Part shown: in pieces, positions 15,476 through 22,335 of the stretch
Layout of the letters: each line of letters begins with the position of its first letter
Numbering within the stretch: position 1 is the first letter of the stretch
DNA from: Nocardia jejuensis NBRC 103114
Lineage (GTDB): Bacteria; Actinomycetota; Actinomycetes; Mycobacteriales; Mycobacteriaceae
Direction: 5' to 3'
Length of the DNA stretch: 46,616 nt
Assembly: GCF_001613145.1 (NCBI RefSeq)
Contig: NZ_BDBU01000067.1
Coordinates: forward strand, 1 to 46,616
The notes under the pieces: generated by a model
What the model saw: the letters and a program-made list of their open reading frames with translations, nothing else
Database searches by the model: none
What the model was told of the DNA's origin: nothing
Program-made: the position numbers and the translations under genes

Positions 15476-16341
15476 GGGAGCTCCTCGCCACGGTAGTGAT
15501 AGTGCAGGCTCGGGCCACCGTCGAGCGAGAAGAACGGATAGGGTTCGGCCGCCACCGCCGTCAATCCGGGTGAGCCGACGAACCAGGGCAGCACCGCGCT
15601 TCCGGTCTGGGCGAACATGACCATCGGAATCCTGCGGCTCCGCGCATGCCCCAGGAGTTCGTCGAAACTGTCGTTGCCCAGGCACATTCCGGTGACGAGC
15701 AGGGCGTCGTAGGGCTCGAGGACGGTGTCGGCGCGGGTGCGCACCGGCTCACCCCATTCGGTGACGCCACCGGCCAGATCGCACGGAATGTAGTCGATCC
15801 CACGCCGGCGCAACTGTGCCAGCAGGGAATTCACCACGCCGATCACCAGGACGGTGCGCGTTCGGGCGGGCAGCAGATCGATCACACCGACGGCACGGGC
15901 CTGCGATTTCGCCAGCGACGAGACACCCGCCACCACTGATGTCCGGGCCCGGAATCCACCGGCATCGGGATGCGGGCGGGCATGCGCGAGATAGGCGTCG
16001 AGTCCGGCGATCCGCACCGTGCGGCGCGGGTGGTCCAGAAGTTCGGCGATGCTCGCGCCGACGCAGTCGTCGACCGCGTCCGCGTGGTCGGCGCGCTCGC
16101 CGGGCTCGAAGGCACAGGAGCCGACACCGGCGCCGACGCGAATGCTCAGAATCTCGTTGCGGTACAGCTGGTTCCGGCCCACGTGTCGGGTGCTGTGCAC
16201 GGTGAGGAAGGCGCTCGCCACCCGCACCTCGGCGGGATCCGGGCCGAGCCGGGCGGCTCGAACCCAGGCCAGCAGCTCATCGACCGAGCGCGGTCGCCCG
16301 ATGGCGTTCCGAGGCATCACGGTGGTCGTGACTTCGATCAC
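15463..16341 (-). CDS. DUF364-like Rossmann protein, putative metal-chelate associated
   Basis: The 292-residue product resembles the DUF4213/DUF364 family described in databases as putative heavy-metal chelation proteins. The C-terminal half shows the family pattern: VGVIDLLPARTRTVLVIGVVN, then DALLVTGMCLGNDSFDELLGHAR, then PMVMFAQTGSAVLPWFVGSPG. The N-terminal half (about residues 20-140) contains VRVASAFLTVHSTRHVG and GVGSCAFEPG. No catalytic residues are established for the family. GTG at 16341 overlaps the ATP-grasp stop. Its presence inside a metal-regulated biosynthetic operon supports a role in building or handling a metal ligand. Confidence 0.72.
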   Translation of the reverse strand: MIEVTTTVMPRNAIGRPRSVDELLAWVRAARLGPDPAEVRVASAFLTVHSTRHVGRNQLYRNEILSIRVGAGVGSCAFEPGERADHADAVDDCVGASIAELLDHPRRTVRIAGLDAYLAHARPHPDAGGFRARTSVVAGVSSLAKSQARAVGVIDLLPARTRTVLVIGVVNSLLAQLRRRGIDYIPCDLAGGVTEWGEPVRTRADTVLEPYDALLVTGMCLGNDSFDELLGHARSRRIPMVMFAQTGSAVLPWFVGSPGLTAVAAEPYPFFSLDGGPSLHYHYRGEELPCRG

Positions 16342-17603
16342 GCGCTCACCTCGTCATGGCTGTAGACCACCCGCAGCGAGTCGATCAGCGCGCGCGCGGA
16401 TTCCGCGGCGGCACCGGGCTTTTCGTCGACGACCATCACATGGGCCAGATATCCGTTGTTGTCGTTCGCGGGTCGTACCCGTCTGCCGGGAGCGGCCAGG
16501 TCGTAGTCCACGATTCGGGAATCCAGCGGCCAGTCCCGCGCGCCGGTGATGCCGCCCAGGACCCCGGCGGCCTCCGGAACGAGGAAAGCTATTGCGGCAC
16601 TGCCGACTCCGGTGGGGGCGCCGCGCAGGTCCGGTTCCCGGCCCAGCGCGAGGTCGGCGTAGACGGCGGCGAGATCTATCCCGGTCACCCGGCGCACCAA
16701 TTCGGTGATGCGGTTTCCCGCCGGCCGTGGGTTCACCTCCACCAGCCGCGGGCCACCGGCGGTGAGCTTGATCTCGGTGTGCGCCACCGTATCGTCGAGG
16801 CCCAGAGCGGCAATCGCCGCGCACGCGACCTCCGCGATCCGCGTCTCCAGCTCCGGGTCCAGCGCGGCCGGGAACATGTGCCCGGCCTCGATGAACCAGG
16901 GCGCACCGACCACCTGTTTGTCGGTGACCCCGATCACGGTGGTGTCACCGCCGAAAGTGACTGTCTCCACACTGAATTCAGGTCCGGTCAAGCACTCTTC
17001 CACGAGCACGTCCGCGCTGCGGGCCTGGCCCCGGGCGTTCACCGGGAATCCGGCGATCTCGGCGACGGCGGCCCGCAGCTCGACCGCATCGTTCACCCGG
17101 CGCACGAACATGCCGCCGCACAGGTCGACCGGCTTCACCACGACCGGGTATCCGATGCGATCCGCGGCGTCGATCAGCTCGTCCGAGTCGGCCGCGAGGG
17201 CGAACTCCGGTCCGGGAACCCCGGCGGCACCACAGATTCGGCGGGTACGGGCCTTGTCACAGGCTGCCGCCACTGCCTCGCGGCTCGGTCCGGGCAACCC
17301 CAGTTCCGCCGCCACCGCAGCGACCGTCGGCAGGTAGTAGTCACACGAGGACATCACCCCGTCGAAGGCAAGTGCGCCGTGCAGCAGTTGCACCCGCGGC
17401 AGCAGCCCCGCCTCGTCATTGGTCTCGGCGGTGACGATGTTCGCGGCCCCGAGCAACGGGTGCCCGGCGGACGGCGTGGCTCGCAGGTAGTGCCGCAGGT
17501 CCCGGGTCAGGAAGCTGAATCGATCTCCCTGCTCCTGAATCGCTTGCGGCAGCAAGGTACTCATCGATCCGACCCAACTCTCGATCATCAGCAGATGTCC
17601 CAC
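16338..17603 (-). CDS. ATP-grasp ligase, first gene of the metallophore-like operon
   Basis: The 421-residue product is an ATP-grasp carboxylate-amine/thiol ligase. The N-terminal region is a Rossmann-like pre-ATP-grasp domain. The ATP-grasp core shows YPVVVKPVDLCGG (about 151-163), VLVEECLTGPEFSVE (Mg-ATP strand) and GPRLVEVNPRPAGN with the metal-binding Glu and Asn. The C-terminal part resembles ligases such as BacD and L-amino-acid ligases. It should form an amide between two amino acids through an acyl phosphate. GTG at 17603 is preceded by GAGGAG with 6 nt spacing. It lies directly behind the Fur-family operator, so it leads the operon. Confidence 0.88.
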   Translation of the reverse strand: MGHLLMIESWVGSMSTLLPQAIQEQGDRFSFLTRDLRHYLRATPSAGHPLLGAANIVTAETNDEAGLLPRVQLLHGALAFDGVMSSCDYYLPTVAAVAAELGLPGPSREAVAAACDKARTRRICGAAGVPGPEFALAADSDELIDAADRIGYPVVVKPVDLCGGMFVRRVNDAVELRAAVAEIAGFPVNARGQARSADVLVEECLTGPEFSVETVTFGGDTTVIGVTDKQVVGAPWFIEAGHMFPAALDPELETRIAEVACAAIAALGLDDTVAHTEIKLTAGGPRLVEVNPRPAGNRITELVRRVTGIDLAAVYADLALGREPDLRGAPTGVGSAAIAFLVPEAAGVLGGITGARDWPLDSRIVDYDLAAPGRRVRPANDNNGYLAHVMVVDEKPGAAAESARALIDSLRVVYSHDEVSA

Positions 17604-17629
17604 TCGGTCTCCTCGCGCCGGCTGACAGG

Positions 17630-17670
17630 GGCTTAACGATAACGATTGTCATTATCCTTGTAAACCCGTA
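17630..17670 (-). promoter_or_regulatory. Promoter with overlapping Fur-family (probably Zur) operator
   Basis: At 17638-17656 the minus strand reads GATAATGACAATCGTTATC. This matches the classic Fur 19-mer GATAATGATAATCATTATC at 17 of 19 positions, and 7 of 9 base pairs of its own dyad are symmetric. A -35-like TTTACA just upstream and TATCGT 17 bp later on the minus strand give a plausible core promoter, so the operator covers the spacer and -10. It is centred 44 nt before the GTG of the ATP-grasp gene. The actinobacterial iron repressor IdeR/DtxR recognises TTAGGTTAGGCTAACCTAA-type sites, which this is not. In actinobacteria sites of the Fur type are mostly bound by Zur, so zinc control is the best guess. 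Confidence 0.75.
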
Positions 17671-17772
17671 GGGTCACCCACCGCCGGGTCCGGCACTCGG
17701 CCTCCGCGCCGACGCCGACGACATCGCCCGAGCGCAATCCGCAACGTCCGATGAGGAATTCGAGGTCCATCG

Positions 17773-18468
17773 ATGAGGTCCCACCGCCCCACGCTGTCCG
17801 TCGCACTGCTGCTGGCCACGGCGTGCGCCACCGCCGCCACAGCCACCGCCACACCGCCGGACACCGACGCCGCGGTGAGTTACACCGCGACCGTCTCGGA
17901 AACGAGCACGGTCATCCACACCGATGCCGGATCACTGGTCGACGACCACGGAGTCTTCAAGATCCTCGCGGCGGACGGCACCGTGCTGGGCGGGACCGAG
18001 CTGGCCTTCCGGGTGGACGATTTCCTCTTCCCGATCGCCGCGCGGATCAGCGGCCGGACCGCAACGCTGACGCCGCGATTCGACATGGCGCACGCGGTGT
18101 ACGAGCCGGTCGCTCTGCCGTTCGAGCAGAGCGCGCCCTGGAAGTCGGAATACGACCGGGAACAGGCCGCCTGGAGCCGGATGACCAGCACCATCGGCAT
18201 GGGCGCCACCATCGGCACCCTGGTCGGCGGTATCGGCGGCGCGGCCGTCGGCTGCCTCCTCGGCGGGGCGGCGGGGGCCACGCTCACCGGAGCGCTCACC
18301 GCCATGTTCGGCGCATTGCCGGGAGCGCTCGTCGGGTGCATCGCGGGCACCGCCGCCGTCGGCTTTCTGGGCACCCTCGCCGGACAACTCTTCATCACCG
18401 CGCCCACGGCGATCCTGGCCGCGGCGCAGTACTTCACCACGATCAATTCACCGTTCGCCGGGAAATGA
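17773..18468 (+). CDS. Exported protein with glycine-zipper hydrophobic domain
   Basis: The 231-residue product has a signal peptide (residues 1 to about 27, ending ATATA), a polar beta-rich region (about 30-120: tandem Thr/Val/Asp stretches) and a long Gly/Ala-rich hydrophobic C-terminal half (about 140-225) with many GxxxG spacings, for example IGTLVGGIGGAAVGCLLGG. I do not recognise a family with confidence. The hydrophobic part could insert in a membrane or self-assemble. ATG at 17773 has a GAGG about 10 nt upstream. It is divergent from the metallophore-like operon and its start lies 117 bp from the Fur-family box, so shared metal control is possible but unproven. Confidence 0.7.
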   Translation: MRSHRPTLSVALLLATACATAATATATPPDTDAAVSYTATVSETSTVIHTDAGSLVDDHGVFKILAADGTVLGGTELAFRVDDFLFPIAARISGRTATLTPRFDMAHAVYEPVALPFEQSAPWKSEYDREQAAWSRMTSTIGMGATIGTLVGGIGGAAVGCLLGGAAGATLTGALTAMFGALPGALVGCIAGTAAVGFLGTLAGQLFITAPTAILAAAQYFTTINSPFAGK

Positions 18469-18784
18469 TCCCGGTCGGGTCCGTGATGAGAGTGAGGTTG
18501 TCTCATCGCACCGGCGGAGCCGTCTCACGCGGATACCGGCGCCCATAATCCGGGGGGCACGTGTTCGAGGGCGGGGTAATCCGCCGCCCACGGACAGGCG
18601 CGACTGCGTCGAGGTCATCTCCCTGCGTGTGCACCCCTCGGACAGCGCAGAGAGCTGACTCGCGGAAACTTTATGGGATGCATGCGGATTCACGCATGCC
18701 CCGAATTCTTCGGGCATGACAGGGCGAATTCGCCGCGTCTCACGGCGGTTCGCCGGGTGCGGTGCCGCAGGCTGTGAAAACGAG
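18469..18784. other. Gene-free spacer with inverted repeats
   Basis: I see no convincing gene here. GATGAGA/TCTCATC (18485-18507) is a 7-bp inverted repeat just after the exported-protein stop and may be a weak terminator. GCATGCG (18680-18686) pairs with CGCATGC (18693-18699), and the latter also pairs, as part of GCATGCCCCGAA, with TTCGGGCATG ending at about 18718, so two alternative hairpins share one arm. Confidence 0.4.
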
Positions 18785-18815
18785 TGAGCCCGGCCGCGAT
18801 TCGCGGCCGGGCTCA
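18785..18815 (-). terminator. Perfect 15-bp terminator hairpin after hemQ
   Basis: TGAGCCCGGCCGCGA (18785-18799) and its exact reverse complement (18801-18815) form a very stable stem, 25 nt beyond the hemQ stop on the minus strand. Confidence 0.8.
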
Positions 18816-18840
18816 CCGGTTCGGTGCTGGTGGGGCTATT

Positions 18841-19536
18841 TCACGGCAGAGCGGAGATCAGCTTGTCGACCTCGACGCGCGGGCCGGTGAAGAACGGGAT
18901 CTCCTCGCGCACATGCAACCTCGCCTCGGTGGCGCGCAGATCGCGCATCAGGTCCACGATGCGGTGCAGTTCCGGAGCCTCGAAGGCCAGGATCCACTCG
19001 TAGTCGCCCAGGGCGAAGGAGGCGACGGTGTTGGCGCGCACGTCCGGGTAGCCGCGGGCGGCCTTGCCGTGATCGGCGAGCATCTTCTTGCGCTCGTCGT
19101 CCGGGAGCAGGTACCAGTCGTAGGAGCGCACGAACGGGTACACGCAGATGTACGCGCCCGGCTCCTCACCGGCGATGAACGCCGGGACATGGCTCTTGTT
19201 GAACTCGGCCGGGCGGTGCAGGGCCGCATTGCTCCAGACCGGGTTGCTGACCGAACCCAGCTCGGTGAGGCGGCGGAAATCGGCGTACGCGGCCTGCAGA
19301 TCCTCGATCTTCTCCGCGTGCCACCAGATCATGTAATCGGCGTCGGCGCGCAGACCGGCCACGTCGTAGAGACCGCGCACGACCACGCCGCGATCCTCGA
19401 GCGAATCGAAGAACGCCTGGGCCTCCTTGATGGCGGCCTTACGGTCGTCGCCCAGTACACCGGGCTCCACCTGGAACACCGAGAACATGAGGTAGCGAAT
19501 GGTGTCGTTCAGGGCTTTGTAGTCGAGTCGCGCCAT
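18841..19536 (-). CDS. hemQ: Coproheme decarboxylase HemQ (ChdC)
   Basis: The 231-residue product belongs to the chlorite dismutase-like HemQ family, which converts coproheme III to haem b in the coproporphyrin-dependent pathway of Gram-positive bacteria. Typical stretches are RLDYKALNDTIRYLMFSVFQV at the start, the DYMIWWHAEKIEDLQ segment, and SYDWYLLPDDERKKMLADHGKAARGYPDV with the catalytic Tyr and the proximal His region. The length agrees with actinobacterial HemQ. ATG at 19536 is chosen over upstream starts because family members begin MARLDY; CACGAT lies 7 nt upstream, suggesting a near-leaderless mRNA. In M. tuberculosis hemQ directly follows hemY; here two genes lie between. Confidence 0.93.
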   Translation of the reverse strand: MARLDYKALNDTIRYLMFSVFQVEPGVLGDDRKAAIKEAQAFFDSLEDRGVVVRGLYDVAGLRADADYMIWWHAEKIEDLQAAYADFRRLTELGSVSNPVWSNAALHRPAEFNKSHVPAFIAGEEPGAYICVYPFVRSYDWYLLPDDERKKMLADHGKAARGYPDVRANTVASFALGDYEWILAFEAPELHRIVDLMRDLRATEARLHVREEIPFFTGPRVEVDKLISALP

Positions 19537-19630
19537 GACCCCCATCGTGCCACTGGACCCGAACGACTCGGACACCCGGTACGCCGGCGGTCACCGAGGA
19601 ATCCCCGCGGGATCACCTAGGGTTTCGGAG

Positions 19631-21082
19631 GTGAGCAGCCATCCGCCGTCCGGCTCGAGTCCGTATCCGTACGACCCGGCGGGGCGGCAACCGTGGGACC
19701 CGGCCGCGGCGCCGGTCGGGGGTTCCGGGGGTCGGCGGGATCCGGCTTCGGCGGTGCTGCTGATTCTCGCGGCGGTGTTGTCGGTGGTGGGGTCGTTTCT
19801 GACGTTGGTGAAGTCCGATGGGTCGCTGGGGATCGTGACCGATGGGGTGGGTGAGTTCGACTTCCATGCGAAGTGGACAACGTGGAGGTCGGTGTTCGAG
19901 AGCGGGTACGGGGACTCCGACACCCAGGTACAGCTGACCGGAGTGCCGTTGGTCGTGGGGGCGGTGTTCGGGTTGATCGCGGCGGGCCTGCTGGCGGCGG
20001 GGCCGGGGGCACGAAGCCGGGTGGTTCGAGCGGTCGGAACGTTGTCCGCCGGAGCGCTTGTCGGTGTGACGCTGGTCGTGGCGCTCAGTGGGGCGTCCTC
20101 GACGCTGGGCGGGTCGGAGTTCTCGGAGACGACGCTGGGGGCGGGGTTCTGGACGCTGGTGGTCGCGGCGGGGGTGTCGCTGGGAGCGTTGCTCGTCGGG
20201 CTGATCGCCGGGGGTGGGCAGGCTGCGGGCTCCGGCCCGGGGCAACCACCGGTGGATAGCGACGCGGGGGCGTCGGGGGCCGATATCTGGACCGCGGTGT
20301 TGCTGGCGTTGCTCGCTCTGGTGGTGGCGGTGGGGTCGTTCCTGAGTCTGCTCGCCGATATTTCGTGGACGGCGTGGAGCATCGGGGACGCGGATCATTC
20401 CTCGGTCCAGTTGCCGGGGGTGGCGTTACTGGTCGCGGCATTGTTCGCGCTGGTGGCGGCGGTGCCGTTGTTCGCGGGATTCGGGGCACGTCGGCCGGTG
20501 GGACGGGCGCTCGGATCCGCCGCTGCCGGAATGATTTTCGGGGTCACGCTGGGCACGATCTTCACTGTGCTGTCCGCGACCGTGGCGAACGACGACCTGT
20601 CCCGGATCGGCGCGTACGGGCCGGGATTCTGGGTCATGCTGCTGGCCACCATGCTGTCCGTGGTGACCCTCGCCTCGAGCCTGGTGTCGTGCCGGACGCC
20701 GAGGCCGCTCGCGTATTCGCCCACAGCGCACCACCATTCGCCCGGCGCGTACTACTCGCCACCGAACGGTCCTGCGGGACAAACGTATTACGGGGCCGCG
20801 CCCCAACCGGGTCAGCCGATGCTCTATACCGCCCAGCCCGGAGACGGGTCACAGCCGGGCTACTCGACGCCGTATCCCACCCACACCGCGCCGTACCCGC
20901 CCGGAGCCGCGCCACAGCCGGGCCACGGAGAACATCACCCCCAGGCAGAGCCTTATCAGGGTTACTCCGCACCCCAGCCGGGGTGGCATCCGGGTGAGCC
21001 CGCATCGCCGCCGAGTCCGCACCAGGGTCAGCCGATGCCCCAGCAGGCACAGCCGTGGGACACGGATCCGCCGGCGCGGTAG
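19631..21082 (+). CDS. Membrane protein with two repeated four-helix units and a Pro/Gln-rich tail
   Basis: The 483-residue product has a Pro/Ser-rich N-terminus, eight hydrophobic segments and a Pro/Gly/Tyr/Gln-rich C-terminal tail of about 120 residues. The eight segments form two similar halves: AVLLILAAVLSVVGSFLTLV, GVPLVVGAVFGLIAAGLL, GALVGVTLVVALSG and FWTLVVAAGVSLGALLVGL correspond to AVLLALLALVVAVGSFLSLL, GVALLVAALFALVAAVPLF, GMIFGVTLGTIFTVLS and FWVMLLATMLSVVTLASS. I do not recognise a family. GTG at 19631 follows TAGGGT plus 7 nt, suggesting a leaderless start. It is divergent from hemQ and interrupts the haem block. Confidence 0.78.
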   Translation: MSSHPPSGSSPYPYDPAGRQPWDPAAAPVGGSGGRRDPASAVLLILAAVLSVVGSFLTLVKSDGSLGIVTDGVGEFDFHAKWTTWRSVFESGYGDSDTQVQLTGVPLVVGAVFGLIAAGLLAAGPGARSRVVRAVGTLSAGALVGVTLVVALSGASSTLGGSEFSETTLGAGFWTLVVAAGVSLGALLVGLIAGGGQAAGSGPGQPPVDSDAGASGADIWTAVLLALLALVVAVGSFLSLLADISWTAWSIGDADHSSVQLPGVALLVAALFALVAAVPLFAGFGARRPVGRALGSAAAGMIFGVTLGTIFTVLSATVANDDLSRIGAYGPGFWVMLLATMLSVVTLASSLVSCRTPRPLAYSPTAHHHSPGAYYSPPNGPAGQTYYGAAPQPGQPMLYTAQPGDGSQPGYSTPYPTHTAPYPPGAAPQPGHGEHHPQAEPYQGYSAPQPGWHPGEPASPPSPHQGQPMPQQAQPWDTDPPAR

Positions 21083-21313
21083 CAGGGTCGGCCCGGGCAT
21101 CCCCGCGACTCGCGCGCGATCGGGCACGTAGCGTGGAGTCCGTCCGCAGGCAGTCTCGGCGAAGGCCGGCGGGTCACGCGTCACCGATATCGCGCGTCGC
21201 CCGCACGGCCCCTCGCAGCGACGTTCGCCCGGTACGTTCACCGGCGGGCATCACGCGCACCCTCGACCTGCTGTCGCGACCGAGTATCGAATCGAGAAAA
21301 CGAAGGACGACGA

Positions 21314-22270
21314 GTGCATCCGACCTACGCCGATGTGAAGGCCGCCGCCGACCGGATCTCCGGGCGCACCCGGCCGATCGTGCTCGCGCCGATGGAGGCC
21401 GGGAGTCATCCCGCGACCTCGGACGGCGGGCACGTGTGGCTTGCGCTCGAGCACCTGCAGCACACCGGAAGCTTCAAGGCTCGCGGGGCCGCGAATTTCG
21501 TTCTCGCGCAGCGGGAGTCGGGGCAGTTGCCGCAGGCGGGTGTGACCATCGCCTCGGGTGGGAACGCCGGGGTCGCCTGTGCGTGGGCGGCTCGGATGGT
21601 GGGGGCGACCGCCATGGTGTTTCTGCCCGCTTCCGCACCGGCGGTCAAGGTCGCGCGGTTGCGGGACCTCGGCGCACAGGTGCGGGTCGGGGGTGACTCG
21701 TTTGCCGACGCGGCCGCGCAATGCGAGAGCTACGCCGTCGAGAGCGGGGCGCTGCGCTCGCACGCGTACGACGATCCGTACATCGCCGCGGGCGCGGGCA
21801 CTCTCCTGGACGAAATCCTCGGCCGGATACCGGATCTCGACACGGTGATCGTCGCGGTCGGGGGTGGCGGCCTGTTGACCGGCACCATGCTCTCCGCCGC
21901 CCACCACGGCGTCCGCGTGATCGCGGTCGAACCCGAGAATTGCCGCGCCTTCCATGCCGCGCTCGACGCCGGTCACCCGGTGGATGTTCCGGTGGATTCG
22001 GTGGCCGCCGACTCCCTCGGCGCGCGTCGCGTCTCGGAGATGTCCGTGGCCACGGCCGCCGCCACGGACCTGCGCTCGCTCCTGGTCACCGACGCGTCGA
22101 TCATCGCCGCCCGCCAGTCCCTGTGGGACGAGCGCCGTCTCGCGGTGGAACACGCCGCCGCCACCGCTGTGGCGGCCCTGGACTCCGGTGCCTACGTCCC
22201 CCGCGCGGGTGAGCGCGTGGCGGTCGTCCTCTGCGGCGCGAACACCAACCCGTCGGACCTCGTCCGTTAG
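21314..22270 (+). CDS. Threonine/serine dehydratase-like PLP enzyme
   Basis: The 318-residue product is a fold-type II PLP enzyme of the threonine dehydratase/serine racemase group without a regulatory ACT domain. The PLP Lys is K55 in TGSFKARGA, the substrate loop is SGGNAG (81-86, SSGNHG-like) and the phosphate loop is VGGGGLLTG (about 177-185). It probably deaminates Thr or Ser to the 2-oxo acid, or racemises Ser. AAGGA lies about 8 nt before the GTG at 21314. It is convergent with hemY. It is unrelated in position to the cysteine-synthase-like gene of the metallophore operon. Confidence 0.88.
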   Translation: MHPTYADVKAAADRISGRTRPIVLAPMEAGSHPATSDGGHVWLALEHLQHTGSFKARGAANFVLAQRESGQLPQAGVTIASGGNAGVACAWAARMVGATAMVFLPASAPAVKVARLRDLGAQVRVGGDSFADAAAQCESYAVESGALRSHAYDDPYIAAGAGTLLDEILGRIPDLDTVIVAVGGGGLLTGTMLSAAHHGVRVIAVEPENCRAFHAALDAGHPVDVPVDSVAADSLGARRVSEMSVATAAATDLRSLLVTDASIIAARQSLWDERRLAVEHAAATAVAALDSGAYVPRAGERVAVVLCGANTNPSDLVR

Positions 22271-22335
22271 CTACGACACTCCGCGCGACGCCGAGCCGTC
22301 CGGGCACGATGCCCTCGCGGGCACGCGGTGCTCGA

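Noticed and set aside
6919..17603. NRPS or NIS siderophore cluster
   Set aside because: No condensation, adenylation, carrier or IucA/IucC-type domain is found in any frame.
6919..17603. Staphylopine/pseudopaline-type opine metallophore
   Set aside because: There is no nicotianamine-synthase-like or opine-dehydrogenase-like gene.
17638..17656. IdeR/DtxR iron box
   Set aside because: The site lacks the TTAGGTTAGGCTAACCTAA pattern; it fits the Fur/Zur type instead.
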